Source: RHKX01 sp041393495 (lineage in GTDB: Bacteria > Actinomycetota > Thermoleophilia > Solirubrobacterales > 70-9). Taken from it: a DNA stretch of 64,000 nucleotides. The stretch's first letter is position 1. Every line of letters starts with the position of its first letter. Positions 54,141 to 63,694 of the stretch are shown here, one piece after another. Under the pieces are notes generated by a model. It did no database searches and was not told the DNA's origin. It saw only the letters and a program-made list of their open reading frames with translations. A program made the translations under genes and the position numbers. The DNA is taken from positions 108,608-172,607 of the forward strand of contig JAWKKA010000004.1 of assembly GCA_041393495.1 (NCBI GenBank), read 5' to 3'.

Positions 54141-55072
54141 GCGACTTCGATCCTCGCACCGCCCGGGCTCAGGTTGCTCTCGCGGGCGCCCGCGGCGTCA
54201 CTGCCGGCGTTCTCAGCGACCAGCCGCGCCGGGACGTCGCCCGCAACTCGATCTTCGCCGCGCTCCTGTTCCTGGCGGTGATCGTCGCGCTCGCCGGTTT
54301 GGCGCTACTCATCGGTGACAACCTCGTCAAGGGCTGGCCGCGGCTGAACTCGGACCTGCTCAGCAATGGAACGTCTTCGCTGCCCGACGACGCCGGGCTC
54401 CATTCGGCGATCATCGGGACGCTTTGGATCATGGCCTTCGTGATCCTCTTCATCATCCCGATCGGCGTCGGGTCGGCCGTCTTCCTCGAGGAGTACGCGA
54501 GCACCGAGAGCCGGCTCGCCCGCGCCGTCGAGGTCAATGTCCAGAACCTCGCCGCCGTACCGTCGATCATCTACGGACTGCTGGGGCTTGCGTTCGTCGC
54601 CAGGGGCCCGCTCAGCCTCGGGTTCACCGTGCTGACGGCTTCGATCACCCTTGCCCTGCTCGTGCTCCCGATCGTGATCCTCGTCGCCCGCGAGGCGATT
54701 CGAGCGGTCCCGCCTTCGATCCGGGAGGGCTCGCTGGCGCTCGGAGCGACGCGCTGGCAGACGACACGAAGGCAAGTGCTTCCGGCGGCGATCCCGGGGA
54801 TCGCGACCGGCGTGATCCTCGCGATTTCCCGGGCGATCGGCGAGACCGCGCCGTTGATCCCGCTCGGCGCGGCGACGTTCGTGACCTACGACCCGAGCGG
54901 GCCGATGAGTGGGTTCACGGCCATGCCGCTGGTCATCTTCAACTGGGTCAAGCAACCGCAGGCCGAGTTCCAGGTCTTGGCTGCGGCGGGCATCGTCGTC
55001 CTGCTGGTCGTCCTGATCGCGATGAACTCCTTCGCCATCTGGCTGCGAAACCGATATGAGCAACGTTGGTAG
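54137..55072 (+). CDS. pstA: Phosphate ABC transporter permease PstA
   Basis: 311 residues. AVPSIIYGLLGL, the loop EGSLALGATRWQTTRRQVLPAA and SRAIGETAPLIPLG match PstA. The start overlaps pstC (ATGA), so the permease pair is translated together; pstB begins 9 bases after the stop. Confidence 0.95.
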   Translation: MSDFDPRTARAQVALAGARGVTAGVLSDQPRRDVARNSIFAALLFLAVIVALAGLALLIGDNLVKGWPRLNSDLLSNGTSSLPDDAGLHSAIIGTLWIMAFVILFIIPIGVGSAVFLEEYASTESRLARAVEVNVQNLAAVPSIIYGLLGLAFVARGPLSLGFTVLTASITLALLVLPIVILVAREAIRAVPPSIREGSLALGATRWQTTRRQVLPAAIPGIATGVILAISRAIGETAPLIPLGAATFVTYDPSGPMSGFTAMPLVIFNWVKQPQAEFQVLAAAGIVVLLVVLIAMNSFAIWLRNRYEQRW

Positions 55073-55081
55073 GGGAAGGGA

Positions 55082-55990
55082 GTGAGTGAGCTGACCGAGT
55101 ACCGATTCACAGAGGAAGTCGTGAGTGGCAAGGGCGGCTTCGCCGAGAAACCGGGGACTGGCATTGCCGTGCAACCCACGCGCCCCCCCGAGGCCGGCGA
55201 CATCACGCGCCTCGAGAAGGTCTTCGAGCTGCAGGACATCTCCGTCGCCTACGCCGGCGTGCCGGCAGTCAAGGAGGTCTCGATGGACATCTACAAGAAC
55301 GAGGTGACCGCTCTGATCGGTCCTTCGGGTTGCGGCAAGAGCACGCTGATCCGCTGCCTGAACCGGATGAACGACCTCGTGCCGATCGCCGAGGTCACCG
55401 GGAGGCTGCTCTACCACGGCGAGGACCTCTACGGACCGAAGGTCGATCCGGTCCAGGTCAGGAAGCTGATCGGGATGGTCTTCCAGAAGCCGAACCCGTT
55501 CCCGAAGTCGATCTACGACAACGTCGCCTTCGGTCCGCGCATCCTCGGCATGAAGGGTGACATGGACGAGATCGTCGAGAAGGCGCTGCGAGGTGCCGCG
55601 CTCTGGGATGAGGCCAAGGACCGCCTCGACAGCAACGCTTTCGGCATGTCGGGGGGCCAGCAACAGCGCCTCTGCATCGCGCGCTGCATCGCTGTCGAGC
55701 CCGACGTGATCCTGATGGACGAGCCCTGCTCGGCCCTCGACCCGATATCGACCGGCAAGATCGAGGATTTGATGATGGGGCTGAAGCGCGAGTTCTCGAT
55801 CGTCATCGTTACCCACAACATGCAGCAGGCCGCGCGCGTCTCGGATCGCACCGCCTTCCTGATGGTCGAGCTGGAGGCGACCGAGCAGAACCGCTGGGGA
55901 CGGATCGTCGAGTACGACGCGACCGAGAGGATCTTCACGAATCCGTCCGACCCGCGGACCGAGGACTACGTGAGCGGAAAGGTCGGCTGA
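55082..55990 (+). CDS. pstB: Phosphate ABC transporter ATPase PstB
   Basis: 302 residues from GTG 55082. Walker A GPSGCGKST, the PstB-specific FQKPNPFPKSIYDNV, signature MSGGQQQRLC and VILMDEPCSALDPIS are present. The N-terminus has an extra 45 residues or so before the core, longer than usual PstB; an internal start is possible. PhoU begins one base after the stop. Confidence 0.95.
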   Translation: MSELTEYRFTEEVVSGKGGFAEKPGTGIAVQPTRPPEAGDITRLEKVFELQDISVAYAGVPAVKEVSMDIYKNEVTALIGPSGCGKSTLIRCLNRMNDLVPIAEVTGRLLYHGEDLYGPKVDPVQVRKLIGMVFQKPNPFPKSIYDNVAFGPRILGMKGDMDEIVEKALRGAALWDEAKDRLDSNAFGMSGGQQQRLCIARCIAVEPDVILMDEPCSALDPISTGKIEDLMMGLKREFSIVIVTHNMQQAARVSDRTAFLMVELEATEQNRWGRIVEYDATERIFTNPSDPRTEDYVSGKVG

Positions 55991-55991
55991 A

Positions 55992-56690
55992 GTGACTTCG
56001 CACGTACGTGCCCACTACCAGGGCGAGCTCGCCGAGCTCGAGGTGCGGGCGCTCGGCGGTCTCGACCTCGTCACCGAGACACTGACCCGGACGCTCGAGG
56101 CGATCGAGCGCTCCGACATCGAGCTCGCCGAGATGGTGATCGCTGATGACGATCGGATCGACGGTCGCTATCTCGAGGTCCACGAGTCGATCCTGACGCT
56201 GCTCGCCACCCAACAGCCGGTCGCGACCGACCTGCGGCTGATCGCTGCGCTCCTCCACGTCATGAAGTCGATCGAGCGGATGGGCGATCAGTGCGTGAAC
56301 ATCGCCAAGGTGATCCCGCTGAGCGGCCACGAGCCGCCAAGCGACGAGGAGATGGTTCGCGATGTCGTCACGATGGGCCGGCAGGCCAGGTCGTTGGTCA
56401 GCCAGGCGAAGCGGGGGTTCGCGGAGCGGGACGTCGAGCTCTCCCGCGATCTCGTCCGCCATGACGATGTCATCGACAACCTCAACCGCCGTTGCTTCGC
56501 GAGGGCGGTCGAGATCGGCGACGACGTCGACGATCGCGAGTGGGGGATCACGATGCTGCTCGTCGCCCGGGCGCTCGAGCGGATCGGCGACAACGCCGTC
56601 GACATCGGCGAGCAGGCGGCGTTCGTCGTCACGGGACGGTTCCGGGAGTTCGAGGATGCCTCGCATCCGGGGCAGCTCGCCGGCCGATGA
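55992..56690 (+). CDS. phoU: Phosphate signalling protein PhoU
   Basis: 232 residues from GTG 55992. Two similar three-helix bundles are visible, each with the metal-binding E/D-rich motif: SIERMGDQCVNIAK and ALERIGDNAVDIGE. PhoU links the Pst transporter state to the sensor kinase and restrains phosphate uptake. Its stop overlaps the next start (ATGA). Confidence 0.95.
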   Translation: MTSHVRAHYQGELAELEVRALGGLDLVTETLTRTLEAIERSDIELAEMVIADDDRIDGRYLEVHESILTLLATQQPVATDLRLIAALLHVMKSIERMGDQCVNIAKVIPLSGHEPPSDEEMVRDVVTMGRQARSLVSQAKRGFAERDVELSRDLVRHDDVIDNLNRRCFARAVEIGDDVDDREWGITMLLVARALERIGDNAVDIGEQAAFVVTGRFREFEDASHPGQLAGR

Positions 56691-57667
56691 TCGCTCGTCG
56701 GGGCGCAGCGCCGGCGACCACGGCCGAGCGGTTGCGCCCGCCCCGCTTTGGCAAGATCAGCCGCAAGCGGATGCTCTGCGCGGCGATCGACATCGGTTCG
56801 AACACGACGAGGGTGTTGGTCGCCGAGCCCGGGGAGGGTCAGCTTCGCAAGGTGATGGAGCAGCGCGCCTACACGCGGATCGGCAGGGACGTGACCCGCG
56901 GCGGCGGTGAGATCTCGGCGGAGAAGCTGCACGAGGTCGCCGATGTCGTCGGCACCCAGGTCCGGCTCGCGCAGGAGCTGGGCGCCGAGGCGATCCGGAT
57001 TGTCGCCACGGCCGCGATCCGCAGGGCCGCGAACGGCGATGCGGTGGCGGCGGGGATCGAACGCGCCGCCGGGATCGGGGTCGAGGTGCTCAGCGACTAC
57101 GACGAGGGACGGCTCGCGTTCATCGGCGCCACCAAGGCGCTCGGCCACCCGGTCGACGGCGAGATCGCCGTCGTCGACGTCGGCGGCGGCTCATCCGAGG
57201 TCAGCGTCGGCACCATCGCCGACGGCGTCCGCGAGGTCCGTTCGTTCGCGATCGGCTCGGGCCTGCTCTCGGAGGACCTGGTCGGCGGCGATCCACCGGG
57301 TCCGGGCGAGATCCGCAAGCTCCGCGAGCGGATCGAGGAGTTCTTCGCGGACGTCGACTTCGAACGCCCCGACCAGGCCGTCGCGGTCGGAGGCAGCGCG
57401 ACCTCGCTGCGCCGCCTCGTCGGCGCCGTCCTCGAGTACGAGACGCTCGAGCGCGGCGTCCGGATTCTCACCGGCGACCCCGCCGCCGAGGTCGCCAGGA
57501 GGTTCGAGCTCGATCCTCGCCGCGTCGAGGTCCTCGCCGCCGGCGTCCTGCTGCTCGAGCAGTTCTCGCAGCTGCTCGGCCAGCCGCTGCAGATCGGCAA
57601 GGGCGGGCTCCGCGAGGGCGTGATCCTCGAGATCCTGGCCGGGGAGGGCGCCTCTGCGGCCGCCTGA
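56687..57667 (+). CDS. Ppx/GppA family phosphatase
   Basis: 326 residues from ATG 56687. The actin-like ATPase fold is clear: AAIDIGSNTTRVLV, then VVDVGGGSSEVSV and a closing AVGGSATSLRR. Exopolyphosphatase removes terminal phosphates from polyphosphate; GppA-type enzymes hydrolyse pppGpp. The single-domain length and the neighbouring polyphosphate genes favour the exopolyphosphatase role. Confidence 0.9.
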   Translation: MIARRGAAPATTAERLRPPRFGKISRKRMLCAAIDIGSNTTRVLVAEPGEGQLRKVMEQRAYTRIGRDVTRGGGEISAEKLHEVADVVGTQVRLAQELGAEAIRIVATAAIRRAANGDAVAAGIERAAGIGVEVLSDYDEGRLAFIGATKALGHPVDGEIAVVDVGGGSSEVSVGTIADGVREVRSFAIGSGLLSEDLVGGDPPGPGEIRKLRERIEEFFADVDFERPDQAVAVGGSATSLRRLVGAVLEYETLERGVRILTGDPAAEVARRFELDPRRVEVLAAGVLLLEQFSQLLGQPLQIGKGGLREGVILEILAGEGASAAA

Positions 57668-57712
57668 GGCGGGCCCGGCGCCGGCCTGCGATAGGGCGAA
57701 TAGGGTGACGTC

Positions 57713-58225
57713 ATGGCGAAGGCGCGGGAGATACCGGGCTTGAGCGCCGACCTCGCCTACGGCGAGGTCGCGGCGCGAGTCCTCGAGGTGCGCTGCCGCG
57801 AGATGATCGATCACTCCGCCGGGGTCCTCGACGTCGACGACATCGAGCGGGTCCACGACATGCGCGTCGGATCGCGACGGCTGCGGGCGGCGCTCGAGGT
57901 GTTCATGCCGTGCTTTCCGCGCCGGCAGGCGAAGGCGGTCCTCAAGGAGGTCAAGGGGCTGGCCGATGCGCTCGGCGAGCGTCGCGACGCCGACGTCGCC
58001 ATCGCGTCGCTGACGTCGTTCGCCGCCGCGATGCCGCATCCGGACCGGCGCGGCATCAGGTCGCTGACGGACGAGTTCCGCGACGAGCAGCTCGCGGCCA
58101 ACGAGGGTCTCGCCGCGCCGGTCGACCGGGCGCGGCTCGAGCGGCTCGAGGCGGCGATCGGTGAGCTCGCCGCGGCTGCCAGGGCCGCCGCGGGGCCCGC
58201 CGGCGGCGAGGCGGCGGAGCCGTGA
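57713..58225 (+). CDS. CHAD-domain protein, N-terminal half
   Basis: 170 residues. The conserved helix VHDMRVGSRRLRAALEVF carries the His and Arg/Lys residues of CHAD domains, which bind polyphosphate. It covers only the first helical bundle; the second is on the next gene, whose GTG overlaps the stop by 4 bases. The normal CHAD protein is one chain, so this may be a genuine split or a single-base frame error at the join. Confidence 0.85.
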   Translation: MAKAREIPGLSADLAYGEVAARVLEVRCREMIDHSAGVLDVDDIERVHDMRVGSRRLRAALEVFMPCFPRRQAKAVLKEVKGLADALGERRDADVAIASLTSFAAAMPHPDRRGIRSLTDEFRDEQLAANEGLAAPVDRARLERLEAAIGELAAAARAAAGPAGGEAAEP

Positions 58226-58917
58226 AGCCGCGCAAGGTCAAGAAGCTCGACCCGGCCGGCAGCCTCGCCGAGAACGCAGCCCGGATCGTCCTCGTCCGCG
58301 TCGATGAGCTTCGCTCGCTCGCCGCCGAGGCATTGCATCCCGGGTCCGCGCAGACCCAGCACGACATGCGGATCGCGGCCAAGCGCCTGCGATACGTGCT
58401 CGAGGCGACCGGCTTCTGCTTCGGCCGGCCGGCCGCCACCGCTCGCCGGCGCGCCAAGGACCTTCAGGACCTGCTCGGCGAGATCCACGACTGCGACGTG
58501 ATGCTGCCGCGCGTCGCCGGCCATCGCCGGGCGCTCCGACTCGTCGACGCCGAGGCCGTTCGGGCGCAAGCCGGTTGCGATCCCGACCTCGACCCGAAGC
58601 TCGCCGCGCGGGCGCCGCACCGGACCTCCTATCGCGGCCTCGATGTCCTCGAGGTCTACCTGCGGGCGCGCCGCGCGCTGCTGTTCGACCGCTTCACCGG
58701 GATCTGGGCCGAATCGGAGCAGCGCGGGGTCTGGAGCGGCCTCGTCCGCGCGGCCGACCGCGAGATCGCCCGGGCCGACGAGATGCGCCGCGCCGCCGAG
58801 CGGGCCGAGCGGGCCCGCGATGCGCTGGCCGAGGCCGAACGGCTCCGCCGCGAGGCGGCCGAGCGGGCCGAGCGGGCGGCGGCCGAGTTGGCCGAGGCCG
58901 AGGCGGAGGCGCCCTGA
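58222..58917 (+). CDS. CHAD-domain protein, C-terminal half with coiled coil
   Basis: 231 residues from GTG 58222. The second bundle has QHDMRIAAKRLRYVLEAT and LQDLLGEIHDCDVML. A terminal coiled coil rich in Ala, Glu and Arg (about residues 175-231) follows. It continues the upstream half and would bind polyphosphate beside Ppx and PPK1. If the gene pair is really one chain, the join is near 58220. Confidence 0.83.
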   Translation: MKPRKVKKLDPAGSLAENAARIVLVRVDELRSLAAEALHPGSAQTQHDMRIAAKRLRYVLEATGFCFGRPAATARRRAKDLQDLLGEIHDCDVMLPRVAGHRRALRLVDAEAVRAQAGCDPDLDPKLAARAPHRTSYRGLDVLEVYLRARRALLFDRFTGIWAESEQRGVWSGLVRAADREIARADEMRRAAERAERARDALAEAERLRREAAERAERAAAELAEAEAEAP

Positions 58918-59029
58918 GAGCCCGCCTCGAGAGCCCCACGCCCGCCGCCGGCGCCGGAGGGCGAGCGGCCGCTTTCAGGATCGTGGCCGGCCGCGCCGCC
59001 AAGGCAACCGGCGCACTACAGTGGATGCG

Positions 59030-61219
59030 GTGAGCGAGCTCGAGATCGACCCGGACGTCGCCGTCAACGGCGATGCCGCCGCGGCCGGCGCGGTCGCCGG
59101 GGCCCGATCGGCGGCCGCCGAGGCCGTCGATCTCGGCGATTCGTGGCTGTACTTCAACCGCGAGCTGTCCTGGATGGACTTCAACGATCGCGTCCTGCAG
59201 CTCGCCGAGGACGCCGGCCTGCCGTTGCTCGAGCGCCTCAAGTTCTGCGCGATCTACGAGAGCAACCTCGACGAGTTCTACATGGTGCGCGTCGCCGGCG
59301 TGCACGACAAGATCGTCGCCTCGCTCAGCGCCGGGACCGCCGACGGGATCCCGCCCGTCGACGTCCTCGCCGCCGTCCGCGAGCGTGCGATTGCCCAGCG
59401 GGCGCGGCTCGAGCGCTGCCTCGTCGATGAGCTGTTGCCGGCCCTCGCCGGGCACGGGATCCGGATCCTCAACTATCGCGAGGCGACCGGGGAGGAGCTC
59501 CGCGAGATCGGCGAGCTGTTCGACAGCCGCGTCTTCCCGGCGCTGACGCCGCTCGTGTTCGGCGTCGGCCGCCCCTTCCCCTACATCTCGAACCTGTCGC
59601 TGAGCCTGCTCGTCGTCCTCCGCGACCCGGTTCAGGAGACCGAGGTGATGGCCCGGGTCAAGGTCCCGAAGGAGCTGCTCCGCCGCTACCTGCCGATCGG
59701 CGACGGCAACACGTTCGTCGCCCTCGAGGACGTGATCTCGCACAACCTCGAGGCCCTGTTCCCGGGCATGGAGGTCCTCGGCCACACCCTCTTCCGGGTC
59801 ACGCGCGACACCGACTACGACGTCGCCGACGAGACCGACGATCTGCGTCGTGCCGTCGAGGAGGAGATCCGCCGGCGCCGCTTCGGCGAGGTGATCCGGC
59901 TCGAGCTCCAGGGCGACCTCGAGCCGCGCCTGCGCGACCGGCTCGTATCGCTGCTCGGGATCGGCGACGATCAGGTCTACGACGTCGGCTGGGTGGGGAT
60001 GGACGATCTCTTCGATCTCGCCGGCGTGACCGGCTTCGACGACCTCCGCTACCCGCCGTTCTCGCCCGCCACCCAGACGCGGCTGCAGTCGCCGGAGGGG
60101 CAGACGACCGACGGGCAGACGACCGACCTGTTCGCTGCGATCCGCGAGGGGGACATCCTCGTCCACCATCCCTATGACTCGTTTCAGACCTCGGTCGAGG
60201 CGTTCGTCCACCAGGCCGTCAACGACCCCGACGTCCTCGCGATCAAGCAGACCGTGTACCGGACCAGCGACGACTCGCCGCTCGTCCCGGCGCTGATCAC
60301 CGCCTCGGAGCAGGGCAAGCAGGCGGTCTGCATGGTCGAGCTGAAGGCGCGCTTCGACGAGCAGGCGAACATCCGCTGGGCGAAGAAGCTCGAGCAGGCC
60401 GGCGTCCACGTCGTCTACGGCATCCCGGCCCTGAAGACGCACGCGAAGTGCGTGCTCGTCGCTCGCCGCGAGGGCGACGGCGTCCGCAACTACGCCCACG
60501 TCGGGACCGGCAACTACAACCCGAAGACGGCGCGGCTGTACACCGACCTCGGCCTGTTCACCATCGACCCCGCGATCTGCTCGGACATCGCCGAGATGTT
60601 CAACTACCTGACCGGCTACGCCCGGCCCCAGAACTACCGGAAGGCGCTGATCGCGCCGTTCAACCTCTCCGAGGGGCTGCTCGCCGAGGTCGACCGGACG
60701 ATCGCGGCGCACACGCCGGGACAGCCGGCGCGGATCAGGATGAAGATGAACTCGCTGCTCGATCCGCGGATGATCCAGGCGCTCTACCGGGCATCGCAGG
60801 CCGGCGTCGAGGTGCTGCTCAACGTGCGCGGGATCTGCGCGCTGCGTCCCGGCGTCGAGGGCGTCTCCGACAACATCACCGTGGTCTCGGTGCTCGGTCG
60901 CTTCCTCGAGCACTCGCGGATCTACTGCTTCGAGCGACCCGGCGAGACCCGCGTCTACACCGGCTCCGCCGACCTGATGCCGCGCAACCTCTACAACCGC
61001 GTCGAGCTCGTCATCCCCGTCGAGGACGAGGCCGTTCGCCAGGAGATGCTCGACATCCTCCACCTCAGCCTCTCCGACAACGTCGGCGCGTGGACGCTCG
61101 ACGCCGAGGGCGAGTGGGTGCGACGGACCCGTGGCCCCGGCGATCCGATGCACGACGTCCAGGCGGCGATGATCGAGCGCAGCATCGCCCGCGCCGCCGA
61201 GGCGCCGCAGACCCTCTGA
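59030..61219 (+). CDS. ppk1: Polyphosphate kinase 1
   Basis: About 729 residues from GTG 59030; GTG 59021 is also possible. The N-terminal domain begins YFNRELSWMDFNDRVL, typical of PPK1. The phospholipase-D-like half has the phospho-acceptor His in KTHAKCVLV and the second His in LEHSRIYCF. It makes polyphosphate from ATP and closes the phosphate/polyphosphate operon. Confidence 0.95.
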   Translation: MSELEIDPDVAVNGDAAAAGAVAGARSAAAEAVDLGDSWLYFNRELSWMDFNDRVLQLAEDAGLPLLERLKFCAIYESNLDEFYMVRVAGVHDKIVASLSAGTADGIPPVDVLAAVRERAIAQRARLERCLVDELLPALAGHGIRILNYREATGEELREIGELFDSRVFPALTPLVFGVGRPFPYISNLSLSLLVVLRDPVQETEVMARVKVPKELLRRYLPIGDGNTFVALEDVISHNLEALFPGMEVLGHTLFRVTRDTDYDVADETDDLRRAVEEEIRRRRFGEVIRLELQGDLEPRLRDRLVSLLGIGDDQVYDVGWVGMDDLFDLAGVTGFDDLRYPPFSPATQTRLQSPEGQTTDGQTTDLFAAIREGDILVHHPYDSFQTSVEAFVHQAVNDPDVLAIKQTVYRTSDDSPLVPALITASEQGKQAVCMVELKARFDEQANIRWAKKLEQAGVHVVYGIPALKTHAKCVLVARREGDGVRNYAHVGTGNYNPKTARLYTDLGLFTIDPAICSDIAEMFNYLTGYARPQNYRKALIAPFNLSEGLLAEVDRTIAAHTPGQPARIRMKMNSLLDPRMIQALYRASQAGVEVLLNVRGICALRPGVEGVSDNITVVSVLGRFLEHSRIYCFERPGETRVYTGSADLMPRNLYNRVELVIPVEDEAVRQEMLDILHLSLSDNVGAWTLDAEGEWVRRTRGPGDPMHDVQAAMIERSIARAAEAPQTL

Positions 61220-61236
61220 GAGCGGCAGGTCCGGGA

Positions 61237-62637
61237 GTGGTTCGACACGACGCTCATGGCTGGTGGATCGAGGAGGCGGGGCTCGAGGGAACGGCGTCGC
61301 TGCCGGCGCTTACCGGGAGCGCCGAAGCTGACGTGCTGATCGTCGGGGGCGGGTACACGGGCCTGTGGTCGGCGTGGTGGGTCAGACAACATGCGCCCGA
61401 GGCCCGGATCGTCCTGCTCGACGTCGAGCATTGCGGCTTCGGGCCGAGCGGCCGCAACGGCGGGTTCGTCAACTCGATGTCGTTCAGCCTGCCGACGCTG
61501 CGCCGGAACTTCGGCGACGAGGCGGCGATCGAGATGGCCCGTGCCGGGGATGCGTCGGTGCTCGCGATCGGCCGCTGGTGCGAGGAGCAGGAGGTCGATG
61601 CCTGGTTCACGCACGGTGGCTACCTGCAGGCATCGACGGCGCCGCATTTCGATGACGCCTGGGAGCCGGTCGTCGAGGCGTGCGCCGAGCTCGGCGAGGA
61701 AGGTCGGATCGAGGTTCTCGACGGCGCCGAGACCCGCCGCCGCTGCAACTCGCCCCTGTTCCGCGAGTCCGCCTTCTACCCGATGGGGGCGACGGTGCAG
61801 CCGGCGCGACTCGCCGCCGGCCTGCGGGCCCGCGTGCTCGAGTCCGGCGTCGAGGTTCACGAGCACACCCCGGTCGACTCGATCACCGAGCGCGGCGGCA
61901 CCGTCGTCGCCGAGACCCCGGGCGGGACCGTCCGCGCCGGCGCCGCGATCCTCGCCGCCGGCGGGTCGCTGCTGCGGTTTCGGCCGCTGCGTCGCTCGCT
62001 GACGGTGACCTCGAGCCACATGGTCATCACCGAGCCGGTGCCCGACCTGCTCGAGGAGATCGGCTGGACCGGCGGCGAGTGCATCACCGACTCCCGCCAC
62101 ATGGTCCACTACTTCCGGACGACCCGCGACGGCCGGATCGCGTTCGGTTGGGGCGGCGGCAGGATCGTCCGCGGCGCCAACGTCCATGGCCGGGCCGAGA
62201 TCGACCCCGAGATGACCGCCGCCGTGCGCGCCCATCTGCTGCGCTTCTTCCCGCAGCTCGAGGGGCGGGAGATCGTCCACGCGTGGGGCGGGCCGATCGA
62301 CGTCTCGCCGACCCACCTCCCGGTCGTCCGGTCGGTTGGCGCCCGGATCTTCGCCGGCTACGGCTATACCGGCCACGGCGTCGGGCCGTCGCAGATGGTC
62401 GGGCACGCGCTCGCCTCGCTGGCGCTGGACCGCCGCGACGAGTTCACGGACCTGCCGATCGTCGATCCCCGCGAAGTCCACGTCCCCCCGGAGCCGCTGC
62501 GGTTCGCGGGCGGCACGATCGTCCGTGAGGCGATCATCCGCAAGGAGCGGGCCGAGGAGCAGAATCGCCGTCCCGGGGCGATATCCCGCCTCGTCAGCCG
62601 GATTCCGGAGCTGATCGGCATCCACATCGGCCGCTGA
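61237..62637 (+). CDS. FAD-dependent amine/amino-acid oxidoreductase (DAO family)
   Basis: 466 residues from GTG 61237, 17 bases after ppk1. The FAD motif is DVLIVGGGYTGLWSAWW, followed by GFGPSGRNGGFVNS, as in PuuB/OrdL-type oxidases. The C-terminal part has GYGYTGHGVGPSQMVG. Such enzymes oxidise gamma-glutamylputrescine or related amines. A link to the polyphosphate genes is only positional. Confidence 0.88.
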   Translation: MVRHDAHGWWIEEAGLEGTASLPALTGSAEADVLIVGGGYTGLWSAWWVRQHAPEARIVLLDVEHCGFGPSGRNGGFVNSMSFSLPTLRRNFGDEAAIEMARAGDASVLAIGRWCEEQEVDAWFTHGGYLQASTAPHFDDAWEPVVEACAELGEEGRIEVLDGAETRRRCNSPLFRESAFYPMGATVQPARLAAGLRARVLESGVEVHEHTPVDSITERGGTVVAETPGGTVRAGAAILAAGGSLLRFRPLRRSLTVTSSHMVITEPVPDLLEEIGWTGGECITDSRHMVHYFRTTRDGRIAFGWGGGRIVRGANVHGRAEIDPEMTAAVRAHLLRFFPQLEGREIVHAWGGPIDVSPTHLPVVRSVGARIFAGYGYTGHGVGPSQMVGHALASLALDRRDEFTDLPIVDPREVHVPPEPLRFAGGTIVREAIIRKERAEEQNRRPGAISRLVSRIPELIGIHIGR

Positions 62638-62718
62638 GCGCGCCGCCCCCGCCGGCCGCCCGGCCCGACTGCCAGCGCCCCGGTCCCGGCCGCTGAGCGC
62701 CGGCCCGGCCGCCGAGCG
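62628..62718. repeat. Repeat of the FAD-oxidoreductase stop context
   Basis: CGGCCGCTGAGCGC occurs at 62628-62641, including the gene's own TGA, and again at 62687-62700. A third, changed copy (CGGCCGCCGAGCG) lies at 62706-62718. The match is short, so chance in GC-rich sequence is possible. Confidence 0.5.
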
Positions 62719-62847
62719 ACCGATCCCGAGTCCACTCCTGCGGGGCTCGCCCGTCCTCGATCGCTCCGATCCCACCGGCGAAGGGAACCGGGCATCGGCG
62801 TCGAACATCGGGCCGACCCGGGACCAGCGACGCAGGAGGAGAGGACG

Positions 62848-63420
62848 ATGGAAGGATCGCCGATGACGACGCCCGAGGGCCGCGAGGTCCTGCGCGGCCT
62901 CTCGCGATTCTGGTGGCTCTGGCTCGTGTTCGGGATCGGCTGGGTGGTGATCGCGCTGGTGATCCTTCAGTTCGACCAGGCTTCGATCACGACCGTGGGC
63001 GTCCTGATCGGGCTGATGTTCTTCTTCAGCGGCCTTCAGCAGTTCGCGATCGCCGCCATGGTCGACAGCGGCGGCTGGATCTTCACCCTGTTCGGGATCC
63101 TCTTCGTGATCGCCGGCGTGATCGCCCTGATCTCGCCCGAGAACACCTTCGCGGCGATCGCCGACATCCTCGGCTTCCTGTTCCTGATCGTCGGCATCTT
63201 CTGGATCATCCAGGCGTTCATGGAGCGGGCCGAGAACGACGTCTGGTGGCTCGGCCTGATCGCCGGGATCCTGATGGTCGTCCTCGCCTTCTGGACCGGC
63301 GGGCAGTTCTTCATCGAAAAGCAGTACACGCTGCTCGTCTTCGCCGGCATCTGGGCGCTGATGTCGGGCGTCACCGACATCGTCCGCGCCTTCCAGGTCC
63401 GCAAGCTGAAGGACGTCTGA
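62848..63420 (+). CDS. DUF308/HdeD-family membrane protein
   Basis: 190 residues preceded by AGGAGGAGAGG. Six membrane helices are visible, three per half, with FWWLWLVFGIGWVVIALVIL and the repeated VIAGVIALISPENTF type turn of the DUF308 (HdeD-like) family. Acid-stress roles are known in enterobacteria; the role here is unknown. Confidence 0.88.
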   Translation: MEGSPMTTPEGREVLRGLSRFWWLWLVFGIGWVVIALVILQFDQASITTVGVLIGLMFFFSGLQQFAIAAMVDSGGWIFTLFGILFVIAGVIALISPENTFAAIADILGFLFLIVGIFWIIQAFMERAENDVWWLGLIAGILMVVLAFWTGGQFFIEKQYTLLVFAGIWALMSGVTDIVRAFQVRKLKDV

Positions 63421-63579
63421 CGACCGCCGCCGGAATGCTCCGCTGCGCGTCCGCTTCCGCCGGTTCGCTGGCGGAAGCGCGGCGGCGCCCAGATCACGGC
63501 GCCCCTCCGGGGCGCCGAAGGTCCTGCGCCGCCTGTCTGCGGGCGAAACCGGGCGGGCCCGCCGCCCGTCCCCGCCGCC

Positions 63580-63694
63580 CAGCACACCCACCGGCGGCCT
63601 CACCGGCGCGTCGCCAGCACGCCCACCGGCAGGCCCCTTACCGGCGCGTCGCCAGCGCGCCCACCAGCGGCCCTACCAGCGCGTCGTCAGCACC
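63580..63694. repeat. Tandem copies of the mmsA 3' end
   Basis: Copies start at 63601, 63639 and 63674 (plus orientation), with a partial fourth near 63580. On the minus strand each ends in an Arg or Trp codon plus stop: TAG (63673-63675, the gene), TAA (63638-63640) and TGA (63600-63602). Confidence 0.85.
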
